From Halobacillus sp. Marseille-P3879 (GTDB lineage: Bacteria; Bacillota; Bacilli; Bacillales; Halobacillaceae): a DNA stretch of 64,000 bases. This document shows, one piece after another, positions 45,624-55,511 of the stretch. The stretch covers positions 1 to 64,000 of the forward strand of contig NZ_OESS01000003.1 in the NCBI RefSeq assembly GCF_900240285.1, in the 5' to 3' direction. A program made the position numbers and the translations under genes. Below the pieces are notes generated by a model. That model was given only the letters and a program-made list of their open reading frames with translations. It was not told the DNA's origin and made no database searches. The number at the start of each line of letters is the position of its first letter. Positions within the stretch are counted from its first letter, which is position 1.

Positions 45624-46829
45624 TTATTTTCTTAAGGGACTTTGTACATATTTTAAATCCTTAACATCCGAACCAACGTAAGCGGTTTCAATAAGGTCTA
45701 AAATATCTTCTTTTGAAACGTCTGTAGGGTTAGCCATGATACTTATTTCTTCGTTTAATGTTGCCTCAGCTAAAATATCAAATTGGTCTCTCCTTACTCC
45801 AGCCTCACTTAACGTGGGGATATGCACTTGTTCGGCTAAGGATTTAACTGCTTCAATGGCCTTGTAAGAAGCTTCCGCATCAGATAGATTATTTACTTCG
45901 ATTCCCATGTGTCTTGCAATATCTCTATGTCGATATTGGACATGCTCATCTGTTGCGTTGAATGCCATTACATAAGGCAAAGTAGAAGCATTTGCTACCC
46001 CGTGGGGAAGACCACAATATACACTTAATGGATGGGCAATCGCATGCACTACTCCAAGTAAGGCTGAATTAAAGGCGTATGCAGCTAGCATACTACCAAG
46101 CATCATATTATGGCGGGCTTCTAAATTATTGCCATTTTTATATGCTTCAACTAGATTATTAGAAATAAGTTCGATGGCTTTTAAGGCATTCACATCACTT
46201 GGTACGGAGGCAAATTTGGAAACATAAGCTTCAATTGCATGTGTTAGCGCGTCCATACCTGTTGCTGCTGTGATGGAAGGAGGTAATGCAATCGTGAGTT
46301 CTGGATCCACTAGTGCAATATCTGCTCCACAGTGACGACCGCCAATAACCATTTTCCTTTTCTTTTCTGTGTCTGTGATAACAGTAATAGAAGTTGCTTC
46401 ACTTCTGGTCCCTGCAGTTGTGGGAATGGCAATTAATGGTTTTGTCTGATTCTTTACCATATTGATTCCATCATATTGATTAATTGGACCAGGGTTCGTT
46501 AGTAGAATATTAATTGCTTTTGCAACATCAATCGAACTCCCTCCACCAATAGCAACGATTCCATCTACTTCTTCATTTCTACCTAATTTTGCTCCTTCAT
46601 TCAAAATTGTATCAGGCGGATTTGGTACCACTTTTGAAAAGGAAACTGTTTCTACTTGGTTTTCTTCCATATAGGACTTCACTTTGTCAACAATCCCCGC
46701 TTGCTCAACGCCTTGGTCATAGATAAGCAAAACTTTTGTTGCTGATAATTCACTTAATACTTGACCAATATTTTTAACAGCCCCATTCCCAAAAGTTACT
46801 TGACAAGGAATACCAAATTGAAATTGCAT
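45624..46829 (-). CDS. Iron-containing alcohol dehydrogenase
   Basis: A group III (Fe-ADH) enzyme of 401 residues. The N-terminal NAD domain has GGGSSIDVAKAI near residue 95 and PTTAGTRSEAT (usually GTGSE; arginine replaces glycine here). The metal ligands are the Asp in DPELT near 195 and the histidines in MDALTHAIEAY, VHAIAHPLS and GLPHGVANA. AAAGGGG precedes the ATG. It lies 180 bases upstream of the aldehyde dehydrogenase on the same strand, perhaps in one transcript. Confidence 0.9.
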   Translation of the reverse strand: MQFQFGIPCQVTFGNGAVKNIGQVLSELSATKVLLIYDQGVEQAGIVDKVKSYMEENQVETVSFSKVVPNPPDTILNEGAKLGRNEEVDGIVAIGGGSSIDVAKAINILLTNPGPINQYDGINMVKNQTKPLIAIPTTAGTRSEATSITVITDTEKKRKMVIGGRHCGADIALVDPELTIALPPSITAATGMDALTHAIEAYVSKFASVPSDVNALKAIELISNNLVEAYKNGNNLEARHNMMLGSMLAAYAFNSALLGVVHAIAHPLSVYCGLPHGVANASTLPYVMAFNATDEHVQYRHRDIARHMGIEVNNLSDAEASYKAIEAVKSLAEQVHIPTLSEAGVRRDQFDILAEATLNEEISIMANPTDVSKEDILDLIETAYVGSDVKDLKYVQSPLRK

Positions 46830-47449
46830 CTTTATTCCCCTTTCGTATAAATTAATATTTTATTTTTATAAATCTGCACAGACCTAATATTTCGATTCTT
46901 CTTCCCTTAAAAAATGTCATATGGGAATGAAACTAAACTTCTCCTTTCTAACCATAGAACACCAGTTCAAATAATTCTTCTGTTAAATACGATTGCAAGC
47001 CCTTACATTTCGATGTATTCATACTAATGGTCAGTACATTTTAGGGTTAATAAGGTCTTTCACCATAGATATTTTAAAAATTTTTTAAAGAGGGATCGAG
47101 AGTAACTGGAGTATCTCATAGACTTTTAAAATATGGTTATTTCGGATGATTAAATGGAATTTGGAATGTTAAATTTTGAAACTGGTGTCTCAGCTCTAAA
47201 ATTGTCTATAGCATATGGGGGAAGCACTTCACTTAAATCAGCATTTTAATTTCCTAATTTTCAGAAGTGACTGATATTAATCTAACACTCTTGAAGGCAT
47301 AATTAAAATATATATAATGTTCGTTTTTTATATGAAAAACGTATACGACAGGTCAACACTCAAATTTATCTGTAGTTGAATTAGCAATAAATATATAAAT
47401 TTGATGGAAAGAATACAAAACTTTCATCTTTCCCATTCAGTATGTTGGT
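46830..47449. other. Non-coding gap between Fe-ADH and the LuxR gene
   Basis: A 620-base, very AT-rich stretch. I find no gene, RNA or clear operator. The promoter of the Fe-ADH/ALDH unit must lie in its left part. Confidence 0.5.
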
Positions 47450-48208
47450 TTAGATGGAATTCAGTTTAAAAAGAAGACCTGATCGATTATTCACATCGAA
47501 CTTTTGGTAGAGGCTACGGATATGTTTTTTTACTGTATTAACACTAATAAAGAGATTCTCTCCAATTTCTTTGTTGGAATAACCTTGCCGAATAAGTTTT
47601 AATACTTCTATCTCCCGGTCGGTTAAATTATATTCTGCATTTTTGAATGCGTTTTCAAAATTATCCGTATAAAACCTATCATTCAATTTTTGGGCTATAC
47701 ATCTAGAAAGTATTTCTAGAGTCATTTGTTCACTTTCATCTATAATTCCTTCATTTTTTTCATTTTTTTCGGAAACAAAGTCTACTAATCCGATTATATT
47801 CTTGTTTTTGACCAAGAATATCCCTGTATTGTTGTAGAAGCCGTATTTTTTCATGAAGCTATTATAATATTCGCTGTTTTCGTATTCTTTTTTGGATTGA
47901 ATGTCAAGCAGGCTTATAACTCTTCGTTTCGGTATCCAATGTTGCGATAGTTTGTGAGGAACTAAATGGTCCATATCCATGTAATTATTTAGGTAATCTT
48001 TCGTAATAGACTGATTTGTATTTAAAGTAATGGGATCATATAATTGATTGTTTTCATCACAAAACCAGAAATTCAATTGGTGGAATCCAAACCAATGTTC
48101 AAATGCTAATAATACTTCTTTTCGGAAATTTTCGTTAATAATTGAGATCTCGTCCATAAACCCAAGTACTTTTTTATACTTATCGTCACTCAAAAAATGA
48201 GAGACCAT
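47450..48208 (-). CDS. LuxR-type transcriptional regulator
   Basis: A 252-residue protein with a C-terminal LuxR helix-turn-helix, NLTDREIEVLKLIRQGYSNK followed by EIGENLFISVNTVKKHIR, at about residues 190-240. The N-terminal 180 residues resemble a GAF/PAS-like sensor (GIFLVKNKNIIGLVDFVSEK) with no phosphoacceptor aspartate pattern of a response regulator. AAGGAGG precedes the ATG. It is divergent from the amine oxidase operon and may control it, or the Fe-ADH/ALDH unit on its own strand. Codon use is markedly AT-rich. Confidence 0.85.
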   Translation of the reverse strand: MVSHFLSDDKYKKVLGFMDEISIINENFRKEVLLAFEHWFGFHQLNFWFCDENNQLYDPITLNTNQSITKDYLNNYMDMDHLVPHKLSQHWIPKRRVISLLDIQSKKEYENSEYYNSFMKKYGFYNNTGIFLVKNKNIIGLVDFVSEKNEKNEGIIDESEQMTLEILSRCIAQKLNDRFYTDNFENAFKNAEYNLTDREIEVLKLIRQGYSNKEIGENLFISVNTVKKHIRSLYQKFDVNNRSGLLFKLNSI

Positions 48209-48500
48209 GTTTAGCCTCCTTGTCTTTAATTAATCTAATATACACGTTTAGACTAATGATGTTCTCTTAAGAATTATGTAAATTATATACATGGATACTG
48301 AATTATTCAAATAGTCAGTCAATATGGTCCCTTTGGGTAATAGATTTATTCTCGCCCTTCATACAAAATAAAATTATAAAGAAATTTATTCAAAAGAGAG
48401 GAGACCATGTACATATAGACCAAGATATGTGTAGACAGATTGAAACAACGAACATTTAATTGGTTTAGTTTGTAAGAGTAGTAAGGTAGGAGGGATTTAT

Positions 48501-49823
48501 TTGAATAATGAAAACTATGATGTCATTATAATCGGAGCTGGATTTGCGGGGGTTACATCGGCACGAGAGTTAAGTCAAAAAGGGTACCGTGTTCTGATTT
48601 TAGAAGCAAGAGATCGCTTGGGAGGCCGAACTTGGCTTGACCAGCGCCTGGGGAGGAGCCTGGAAATAGGAGGAACCTGGGTCCATTGGTATCAACCACA
48701 CGTTTGGTCAGAGATTACCCGTTACGGATTAGATGTGGTACCGTCCCCGGAACCTGACAAGGCTTATTGGGTTGCTGATGGAAAAAGGTATAATGGCACA
48801 CCTGATGGTCTATTTGAAATATTAGATGAAGCCAATGAAGCCCTGCTTGCGGATGCCCGAAAATACTTTCCTCTTCCGTATCAGCCTTTTACCTCGAAGG
48901 AACTAAAGGACATTGATTATTTAACTGTATCTGAACAAATTAAAAAGCTTAAATTAAGCAAAGAGATATCGGATTTAATGCATAGTATGTGGTCGTTAAA
49001 TTTCAACGGACCGACAGAAAAAGCTGGAATCACTCAAGCAATGCGCTGGGCGGCATTATCTGATTATAATTGGAAATTGATGATGGAAATATGTGCCAGC
49101 TTTAAAATCGAAAAAGGTACAAAAGCATTGATCGACAGTATTTTTAATGATGCTAAAGCAGAAATATTCTATTCAAAAGTAGTTTCCCTCGTGGAAAAAA
49201 CAACGAATGGATTTAAGGTTCAAACGGAAGAGGGGGAACAGTTCAATGGTAAGACAGTTATTGCTACTCTCCCACTCAACGTGTTAAACACAATTGAATT
49301 TGATCCTCCGTTGTCAGAAGTTAAATGTAAAGCAGCAGACGAGGGACAGACGAGCAAAGGTATGAAGTTCTGGGCGAAGGTCAAAAACTTTACAACTCCA
49401 TTTTTCGCTTTTGCTCCAGCCGATTACCCAATTAATTATGCACAACTGGAATATACGGAAGGGGATGACGGAATCATTGTGGGGTTTGGTCCAGATGCGG
49501 GTGAATTGGAACCGGAAAATAAGGCTGGAGTCGAAGAGGCTCTTAGACATATGATCCCTCAGATAGAGGTTATTGAGTCCGTCGGACATGACTGGGTGGA
49601 CGATAAATTTTCAGGAGAAACTTGGGCGATGCAGAGTAATAATCAGCTGACAAATTATTTATCAGAACTGCAAAAGCCAGAAGATGGATTATTTCTTGCT
49701 GGATCCGACTATGCAAACGGATGGGCAGGTTTTATAGACGGTGCTATTGAAAGCGCTTTCTCAGTAAGTGGAAAGGCAAATAAATATCTAACAAATAGAT
49801 TGCAGAAGGAAGTAACTATTTAA
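48501..49823 (+). CDS. Flavin monoamine oxidase family protein
   Basis: An FAD-dependent amine oxidase of 440 residues. The dinucleotide-binding fold is IIIGAGFAGVTSARELSQKG at residues 8-30, followed by LEARDRLGGRTW near 36 and GGTWVHWYQPHVW. The C-terminal FAD segment is GLFLAGSDYANGWAGFIDGA near 400. The start is TTG with TAGGAGGGA upstream. Such enzymes oxidise primary amines (for example tyramine, phenethylamine or putrescine) to aldehydes. Tyramine would give 4-hydroxyphenylacetaldehyde and link to the hpa genes; this is inference. Confidence 0.88.
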   Translation: MNNENYDVIIIGAGFAGVTSARELSQKGYRVLILEARDRLGGRTWLDQRLGRSLEIGGTWVHWYQPHVWSEITRYGLDVVPSPEPDKAYWVADGKRYNGTPDGLFEILDEANEALLADARKYFPLPYQPFTSKELKDIDYLTVSEQIKKLKLSKEISDLMHSMWSLNFNGPTEKAGITQAMRWAALSDYNWKLMMEICASFKIEKGTKALIDSIFNDAKAEIFYSKVVSLVEKTTNGFKVQTEEGEQFNGKTVIATLPLNVLNTIEFDPPLSEVKCKAADEGQTSKGMKFWAKVKNFTTPFFAFAPADYPINYAQLEYTEGDDGIIVGFGPDAGELEPENKAGVEEALRHMIPQIEVIESVGHDWVDDKFSGETWAMQSNNQLTNYLSELQKPEDGLFLAGSDYANGWAGFIDGAIESAFSVSGKANKYLTNRLQKEVTI

Positions 49824-49843
49824 TAAAAAAGGAGAGAACATTC

Positions 49844-50203
49844 ATGATACATCTAAAAAACAGCGTGGTATACGAATTGTCAAAAAATACAGAGGAATGG
49901 GAACCTTTTATCGTAGAAGGAAACGAAATTGGACAAGTAAGCTGGCTAAGGCAGACGCAAGATGAAAATGGAGTTTTGGCTGCTGGGCTATGGAGGCATC
50001 TTCCAGAGGAACATCCAGTTGGAATGCCTTATGGAGTTGCAGGAAACGAGACATTTTACGTAGTGAGTGGAGAAGCAGAAGTTGTGACAGACAAAGGAGA
50101 GAAAGTGGAACTCAAAGAAGGCAATTCTTATTCCTTTACTGATGGCTTCGCTGGAACTTGGACAACAAAAAAAGCCTTCGTAAAATTCTTTATCGTCAGC
50201 TAG
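49844..50203 (+). CDS. Cupin domain protein (DUF861-like)
   Basis: A 119-residue single cupin. Its second half shows the beta-barrel pattern GNETFYVVSGEAEVVTDKGE and VELKEGNSYSFTDGFAGTW, as in the Cupin_3 family. Only some of the usual metal-binding histidines are present. AAAAAGGAGAG precedes the ATG. It sits 20 bases after the amine oxidase in the same operon, so it may act on or bind an amine product; the function is unknown. Confidence 0.8.
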   Translation: MIHLKNSVVYELSKNTEEWEPFIVEGNEIGQVSWLRQTQDENGVLAAGLWRHLPEEHPVGMPYGVAGNETFYVVSGEAEVVTDKGEKVELKEGNSYSFTDGFAGTWTTKKAFVKFFIVS

Positions 50204-50264
50204 TTGCTAATAGAAAATCAACTATGAGGTGAAAGAATATTCTTATAAGAAGGTGGCTTTTCCT

Positions 50265-51905
50265 ATGAAGATAAGTGAACAAACATATGTTGCACTGATG
50301 AATGGAAAAATCATTACCGTGGATGATCAGGATTGTATCGAGGAGGCGGTTTTACTAGTTGGAGACCGCATAGCAGCTGTAGGGACAAACCAAGAAATTC
50401 ACGATTTGCTTCCAACGAATGGTACAGCCGTAGACTTAGGTGGTAGGTCAGTCATTCCAGGTATCGTGGATAGTCATGTCCACACTGAGCTAACTGTTAA
50501 TAGTTTAACGAATGCAGTGAGTGCACATACTCCTCCTTACACTAGTGTGGAACAAATTTTGAACGTTATTAAAGAACGAGTTGATCATACACCGAAAGGC
50601 AAATGGGTCATTGCAAGAGGGTCTAATGCTCTGCCAGAGAAGTTAAAAGAAGCCCGTCTGCCTACAAGGCAGGAATTAGATAGGATTGCTCCGGAAAACC
50701 CTATTATTTTTAACATGGAAGTCCATGTGAATATCATGAACACAATGGCTATTGAAAAGATGGGGTGGACGCAAGAGTCATGGCTTCCAAATGGAGCAAC
50801 GTTAGGAAGGGATTATCAGACCGGAGAATTAACAGGTGTTTTTACAGAGGGGTGGGAAGGTCTTCCATTGATGCCTTGGGGGTATGAAAAGCTTTTAGAT
50901 GCTTTGCGCGTAGGTACAGTCGAACATTTTGTATCCAAAGGTGTGACTTCTGTCCATGAACTTCCGTATTCTACGGATGGTATACGAGCATGGCAACAAC
51001 TGCAAAGGCAGGGAGATTTACCCCTAAGGCTTAGACTTTATCTTCAGCACCCAAACTTAACTGATATTGATCAAATTATAAATACAGGATTACAATCGGG
51101 ATTTGGAGATGAATGGCTAAGTTTAGGAGGCATCAAGTTATTTGTAGATGGACAGGGAATCCATGCAAACTTGCATCCTGTCTTTGATAGTAAATATACA
51201 CAGGAATAACTTAATAAACTGGTTTATAAAGTGCATTCATCTGGATTACATCTATGGACACATGTAGCAACAGAACCGGCATTGGAAATGGGGCTAAAGG
51301 CATATGAATATGCTTTAAAAAGGTATCCACGTCAAGACCATAGATTAAGGTTAGAACATGCAGCCGAACAAATTAACCAATATAGTGATTCCGAGGAAAA
51401 AATACAACGAATGCAGAGTCAAGGTATTGTTCCTATCATGACACCTCAATTTACTCATTGTTTACCTGATTTTGTTTCTCCAACTCTCCGTGATTATATT
51501 GACAGAGGACTTGTGCTTCCAGGGAATTCTGACTCTACAGGTTCTCAACCGGAAGGATGTAATCCGTGGCATAGCATTTGGGTGGCTGTAACGCAGGAAA
51601 ACTATTATGGAAAACGGAAAAACCTTGACCAAGGGATCTCTCCGCTAGAAGCAATTAGAATGTTTACAATGTGGGGGGCGTGGGGAGGCTTTGAAGAGAA
51701 AATAAAAGGTTCCATTGAGCCAGGAAAGCTAGCAGACATAGTAGTATTAGGTGATCACCCACTAACTTGTGATCATGCAGCCCTTAGAGAAATGACTACA
51801 GAGCTTGTCATTATTGGCGGAAGAATAAAATTTGCAGGACCTAATTTTCAAGGAATTGATATTTCTGATATGGTATATCATCACACGGGGGGTTCGCACA
51901 TATGA
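50265..51905 (+). pseudogene. YtcJ-like amidohydrolase, interrupted by one in-frame stop
   Basis: The frame encodes an Amidohydro_3/YtcJ-type enzyme: VALMNGKIITVDDQD, VIPGIVDSHVHTELT with the HxH metal motif near residue 75, a central IKLFVDGQG, RLEHAAEQ and, late, LPGNSDSTGSQPEGCNPWHS and GKLADIVVLGDHPLT. A single TAA at 51207-51209 (YTQE-stop-LNKLVYKVH) divides it, with both sides in the same frame; a CAA to TAA change would explain it. ATG 50265 follows AAGGTGG. It overlaps the DMT permease start. It is inactive unless read through; a sequencing error is possible. Confidence 0.82.
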
Positions 51906-52837
51906 GAAGAGGAACGATGTTCATTGTTCTTGCAATGGCATGTATCGGAGCAAGTATCCCACTTGGAGATTCAATGATGGAGACGTTTCCCGTCTGGGTT
52001 TTCACGTGTATTACTCTAATGATTGCAACGATCATATTAGTGCCCTTTTCGACAGCGTATGAGAAAACAAAATGGACTAAGCTCGGTTGGAAAAACTATT
52101 ACGGAATGTTTATGCAGGCATTACTAACTGCCACGTTATACACAATATTTTTGCTTTATGGTGTGATTCATGCAAGTGCCATCTCGGTAGGTATCATCAG
52201 TAGTATCACACCGGCGGTTGTATTTATTTTGTCTTTCCTATTATTAAGGGAAAAATTGAATCTTAAAAAAGCAATATCAATCTTATTAGCCATAGTCGCA
52301 GTGTTGATTATGAACGTGGCAGGTGTTCATACTAATGGCGAAGCAAGCCTTTTGGGAATTACTTTTATGCTTTTGGCTGTTCTCGCGTTATCCTTGTTTT
52401 TTATCTATGCGAAGAAATTCTCTGTTGAACTACCTCCTTACACACTTGCTGCAGGTCTAGTATTTTTCGGAACATTGCAGACCTTACCCATGGCATTATT
52501 TGAATTAAGTTCTCTAGATTTATCTGTCTTCTATGATGGTTCGGTTTGGTTGGGAATCCTATTATATAGCCTTTTAGGGTGGATGTTTGCCTACTCTTTA
52601 ACATTTATTGCTATGCCCCGAATTAACGCGAGTACAGCAGGAATGGCTAATGCTGTAATACCTGTAGTTGCTTCAGTGGTGGCTCTAGTTTTTTATGGGG
52701 CATCCATACGATTTGTTGATGGTATGGCATTGCTTCTTGTCATCGCCTCTATCATTATAGCTGAATTTCAAGAGAAGAATAATGAAGTTACCATGGATGC
52801 CATACCTTCAGAAAAGTTAGAGGAAAAATCGATATAG
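51902..52837 (+). CDS. DMT family transporter (EamA), paralogue 1
   Basis: An EamA-domain carrier of 311 residues with ten membrane segments in two five-helix halves. The first half ends near residue 140 (ITPAVVFILSFLLLREKLNL) and the second carries INASTAGMANAVIPVVASVV near 250. Its start overlaps the amidohydrolase stop (ATGA), so translation is coupled. It is clearly similar along its whole length to the product of 56937-57857. It may import or export an amine-related compound of the operon; direction and substrate are unknown. Confidence 0.88.
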   Translation: MRRGTMFIVLAMACIGASIPLGDSMMETFPVWVFTCITLMIATIILVPFSTAYEKTKWTKLGWKNYYGMFMQALLTATLYTIFLLYGVIHASAISVGIISSITPAVVFILSFLLLREKLNLKKAISILLAIVAVLIMNVAGVHTNGEASLLGITFMLLAVLALSLFFIYAKKFSVELPPYTLAAGLVFFGTLQTLPMALFELSSLDLSVFYDGSVWLGILLYSLLGWMFAYSLTFIAMPRINASTAGMANAVIPVVASVVALVFYGASIRFVDGMALLLVIASIIIAEFQEKNNEVTMDAIPSEKLEEKSI

Positions 52838-53438
52838 AGTGGCAGGGGCTTCTACTATTGATAGATGTAGAATATGATAGTATTTGGAGATATTATTTAG
52901 ATGAAAAATTCGTAAAGGGACAGTTCTTCCATTCATACTGTCCCTAATTTATTTCGGTGTATGATTTTATAAATTTTAACAATCATTTTTCAACCAATTT
53001 AAAGGCCTTTGCTAAAAGTAGCAAGGCTTTTTTATATCAGCCGGTGGCAAGGTAATGAATAATATTCTTTTTCCCTGATAATTGTATTTCCAATTACTCC
53101 ATTCTACCTGCATAACCAGACCTATCTAAAAATACCTCTAACCATTCTTTTAAATTCCCATGAAAAGACATATTTTAAATCCAATAAAAGGTCTACAATC
53201 TGAATAGGGGATGCTTATATTTCTTCCAAATGACACTATGATGGAGGGTAGCTTCTTGGAAATGTATAATTGAAATAAACGTTGGTCCCTTCATAGTTAT
53301 TTAAAATCTATTTCGGTACAAGCGAAGGGATCCCAACAAAAACGATACAGGCTATAGTTGAAAACGTTAGATATTAAAGTACAATGTAAGCTCGCTAACG
53401 GGACTCCGACAATGATCAAGGACACAGGGGGAAAAGCA
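52838..53438. other. Gap with a terminator-like hairpin, before a TetR gene
   Basis: A hairpin GCCTTTGCT / AGCAAGGC with a T-run at about 53003-53035 can end the amine operon. The open frame extending upstream of the TetR gene from 53358 lacks a ribosome-binding site. Nothing else is recognised. Confidence 0.5.
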
Positions 53439-54014
53439 ATGACTACTTTAACTAGAAACAAAATCATAACAAGTGCCTTACACCTTTTCATCGAAAAAGG
53501 CTACAACGGGACATCGCTAACAGATATTGGGGAGGATGTCGGGATAAAAAAACAATCAATATATGCCCATTTCAAAAATAAAGACGATCTTTTTTTGCAA
53601 GTGATGGAGAAAATAATCAAAGAAGAAATTACCTTTTTAAGAGGTTTTTTTGAACAAGAGAAAAATGAATCGATTGATCATATTTTATACCACTTTATCG
53701 TTGACTTAAAAAGTAGATATAAGTCGGGGGGGAGGAATATTAAGTTTTTGCTTCAGATGATGTTTTTGCCGCCTCGTCATTTAGAAGAACATGTTATTAC
53801 AAAGTCTTTTACATATTATAATCAGCTGCATACTGCTATCGAAGAAATTTTTAAGGTTCATCAGGGTTCCTTAGGTGTGGATCCCGAAGACGGAGCGGTC
53901 TCATTTTTGAATTTTATTGACGGGCTGCTTGTGGAACTTATTTATAATCACGAAAATTTCGAGAAGCGTTTTACTGTAGCATGGGCTGTATACTGGCGGG
54001 GGATTAAAAAATAA
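53439..54014 (+). CDS. TetR/AcrR family transcriptional regulator
   Basis: A 191-residue TetR protein. The helix-turn-helix is NKIITSALHLFIEKGYNGTS and TDIGEDVGIKKQSIYAHFKN (residues about 6-46). The C-terminal half is a helical ligand domain. ATG 53439, preceded by AGGGGGAAAAGCA, is preferred over the open frame from 53358. It lies 94 bases before the aminotransferase gene, with a perfect palindrome between them that is probably its operator. Confidence 0.88.
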   Translation: MTTLTRNKIITSALHLFIEKGYNGTSLTDIGEDVGIKKQSIYAHFKNKDDLFLQVMEKIIKEEITFLRGFFEQEKNESIDHILYHFIVDLKSRYKSGGRNIKFLLQMMFLPPRHLEEHVITKSFTYYNQLHTAIEEIFKVHQGSLGVDPEDGAVSFLNFIDGLLVELIYNHENFEKRFTVAWAVYWRGIKK

Positions 54015-54057
54015 AAATCGACTGTTGTAAATATTCTGAATCTTATTTATACTAAAA

Positions 54058-54075
54058 CTGACGAACGTTCGTCAG
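54058..54075. promoter_or_regulatory. 18-bp perfect palindrome, probable TetR operator
   Basis: CTGACGAACGTTCGTCAG is fully self-complementary. It lies 43 bases after the TetR gene and 33 bases before the aminotransferase start, overlapping the expected promoter. TGAC-GTCA-type palindromes are common for AcrR-like repressors. Confidence 0.75.
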
Positions 54076-54108
54076 GTAAACTTTAAAATTTTCAAGGAGG
54101 TAACTTTT

Positions 54109-55497
54109 ATGAGTGAACCATTAACGGAACAAAAGATTCATCCCGACTTTTTGCACCAGGCCGACAAAGATTTTTATTTTCACCCGACGACACCACTGAA
54201 GCAACAGCAGCAAGAAGGTCCGGGGTTGATCTTGAAAGAGGGAAAAGGTATTCACGTGACGGATGTCAATGACGAGGTTTATTTGGATGGAGTGTCCTCT
54301 TTATGGAACGTAAACATTGGTTATGGCAGGGAGGAGATGGCCGAAGCAGCGAAGCAGCAGATTTCGAAGCTATCGTATGGATCATCTTTTTTCAATAATT
54401 CTCATGATCAGGTTATCAAGTTGTCGCAAAAACTGTCAGAGTTAACACCAGGAGATTTAAATGTCAGCTTTTTTACCTCTGGCGGATCAGAATCCAACGA
54501 AACCGCCTTTAAGATTGTTCGACATTACTGGAAGCTGAAAGGAAAGCCGGAACGAACAAAAATTATTGCTCTTGACCTCAGTTATCATGGGGTGACGATG
54601 GGGGCAACCAGTGCAACAGGCGTTCGTGAATTTGATAATATGATCACTTCGTCTGCACCGAATTTCTTCCATGCTACCCCTTATCTGACCGCTTGCGAAC
54701 AAGGGGACAAGTCGCATCCTGACTATGAAAAAAGCATCCGAGGAATGATTGAAAATGAAGGTCCCGAAACCATCGCTGCGGTAATCTTAGAACCTGTTCA
54801 GGGGGTTGGGGGAATCAATATTCCGCCAGAAGGATATTTGAAAGCTGTAAGAGAGCTATGTGATGAATATGGGATATTTATGCTGGCAGATGAAGTGATC
54901 TGCGGTTTTGGCCGTACTGGAAAAATGTTCGGTGTCGACAACTGGGAGGTCGTACCGGATATGATGTCGGTAGCCAAAGGGATTACCAGTGGCTATATGC
55001 AGCTCGGGGCTGTGCTTATGAGAACGAAAATCAGAGATGAACTTGTCGAAATATCCGAGGGTGTATTCTTTCATGGGTTTACTTACAGCGGCCATCCAAC
55101 CGCCTGTGCGCTTGCTCTTAAAAATATAGAAATTATCGAGAGGGAAGGACTCGTCGATCATGCCAGACAAATGGAGACCGAACTGAAAAAAGGTCTGGCA
55201 TACTTAGAAGACAAGCACAGCATAACGGCAAAAAGTAGAGCGATCGGTTTATTAGGAGCGATCGAGCTGTTTGAAGACCGCGACAATGAAAAAGGATTTG
55301 ATCCTTCCGTAAATGCCGCCCCACAAGTCGTAGAAGAATGCTTAAACCGAAATCTCCTGCTGAGGCCTTTAGTATTTGGAGGTATAAACGCGATAGCTTT
55401 GGCACCGCCACTGGTTGTAACAAAAGCTGATATTGAAACAATTATTGGTAAGCTGTCTGATTCCATTCAAGCCTTTGAAAAACGATATAAGAAGTAA
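54109..55497 (+). CDS. Class III (omega) aminotransferase
   Basis: A PLP enzyme of 462 residues in the omega-amino-acid:pyruvate / putrescine aminotransferase group. It shows SSLWNVNIGYGR near residue 65, FFTSGGSESNETAFKIVRHY near 125, LSYHGVTMGATSATG, ADEVICGFGRTGKMFG near 265 and the PLP lysine in MSVAKGITSGYMQLGAV near 291, then THGF-like FHGFTYSGHP. AAGGAGG precedes the ATG. It is followed in order by the HDAC-like enzyme, a DMT permease and alanine dehydrogenase, so pyruvate is a likely amino acceptor. The amine donor is not known; polyamine-derived amines fit. Confidence 0.9.
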   Translation: MSEPLTEQKIHPDFLHQADKDFYFHPTTPLKQQQQEGPGLILKEGKGIHVTDVNDEVYLDGVSSLWNVNIGYGREEMAEAAKQQISKLSYGSSFFNNSHDQVIKLSQKLSELTPGDLNVSFFTSGGSESNETAFKIVRHYWKLKGKPERTKIIALDLSYHGVTMGATSATGVREFDNMITSSAPNFFHATPYLTACEQGDKSHPDYEKSIRGMIENEGPETIAAVILEPVQGVGGINIPPEGYLKAVRELCDEYGIFMLADEVICGFGRTGKMFGVDNWEVVPDMMSVAKGITSGYMQLGAVLMRTKIRDELVEISEGVFFHGFTYSGHPTACALALKNIEIIEREGLVDHARQMETELKKGLAYLEDKHSITAKSRAIGLLGAIELFEDRDNEKGFDPSVNAAPQVVEECLNRNLLLRPLVFGGINAIALAPPLVVTKADIETIIGKLSDSIQAFEKRYKK

Positions 55498-55511
55498 AAT
55501 GGGGGAGCCCA

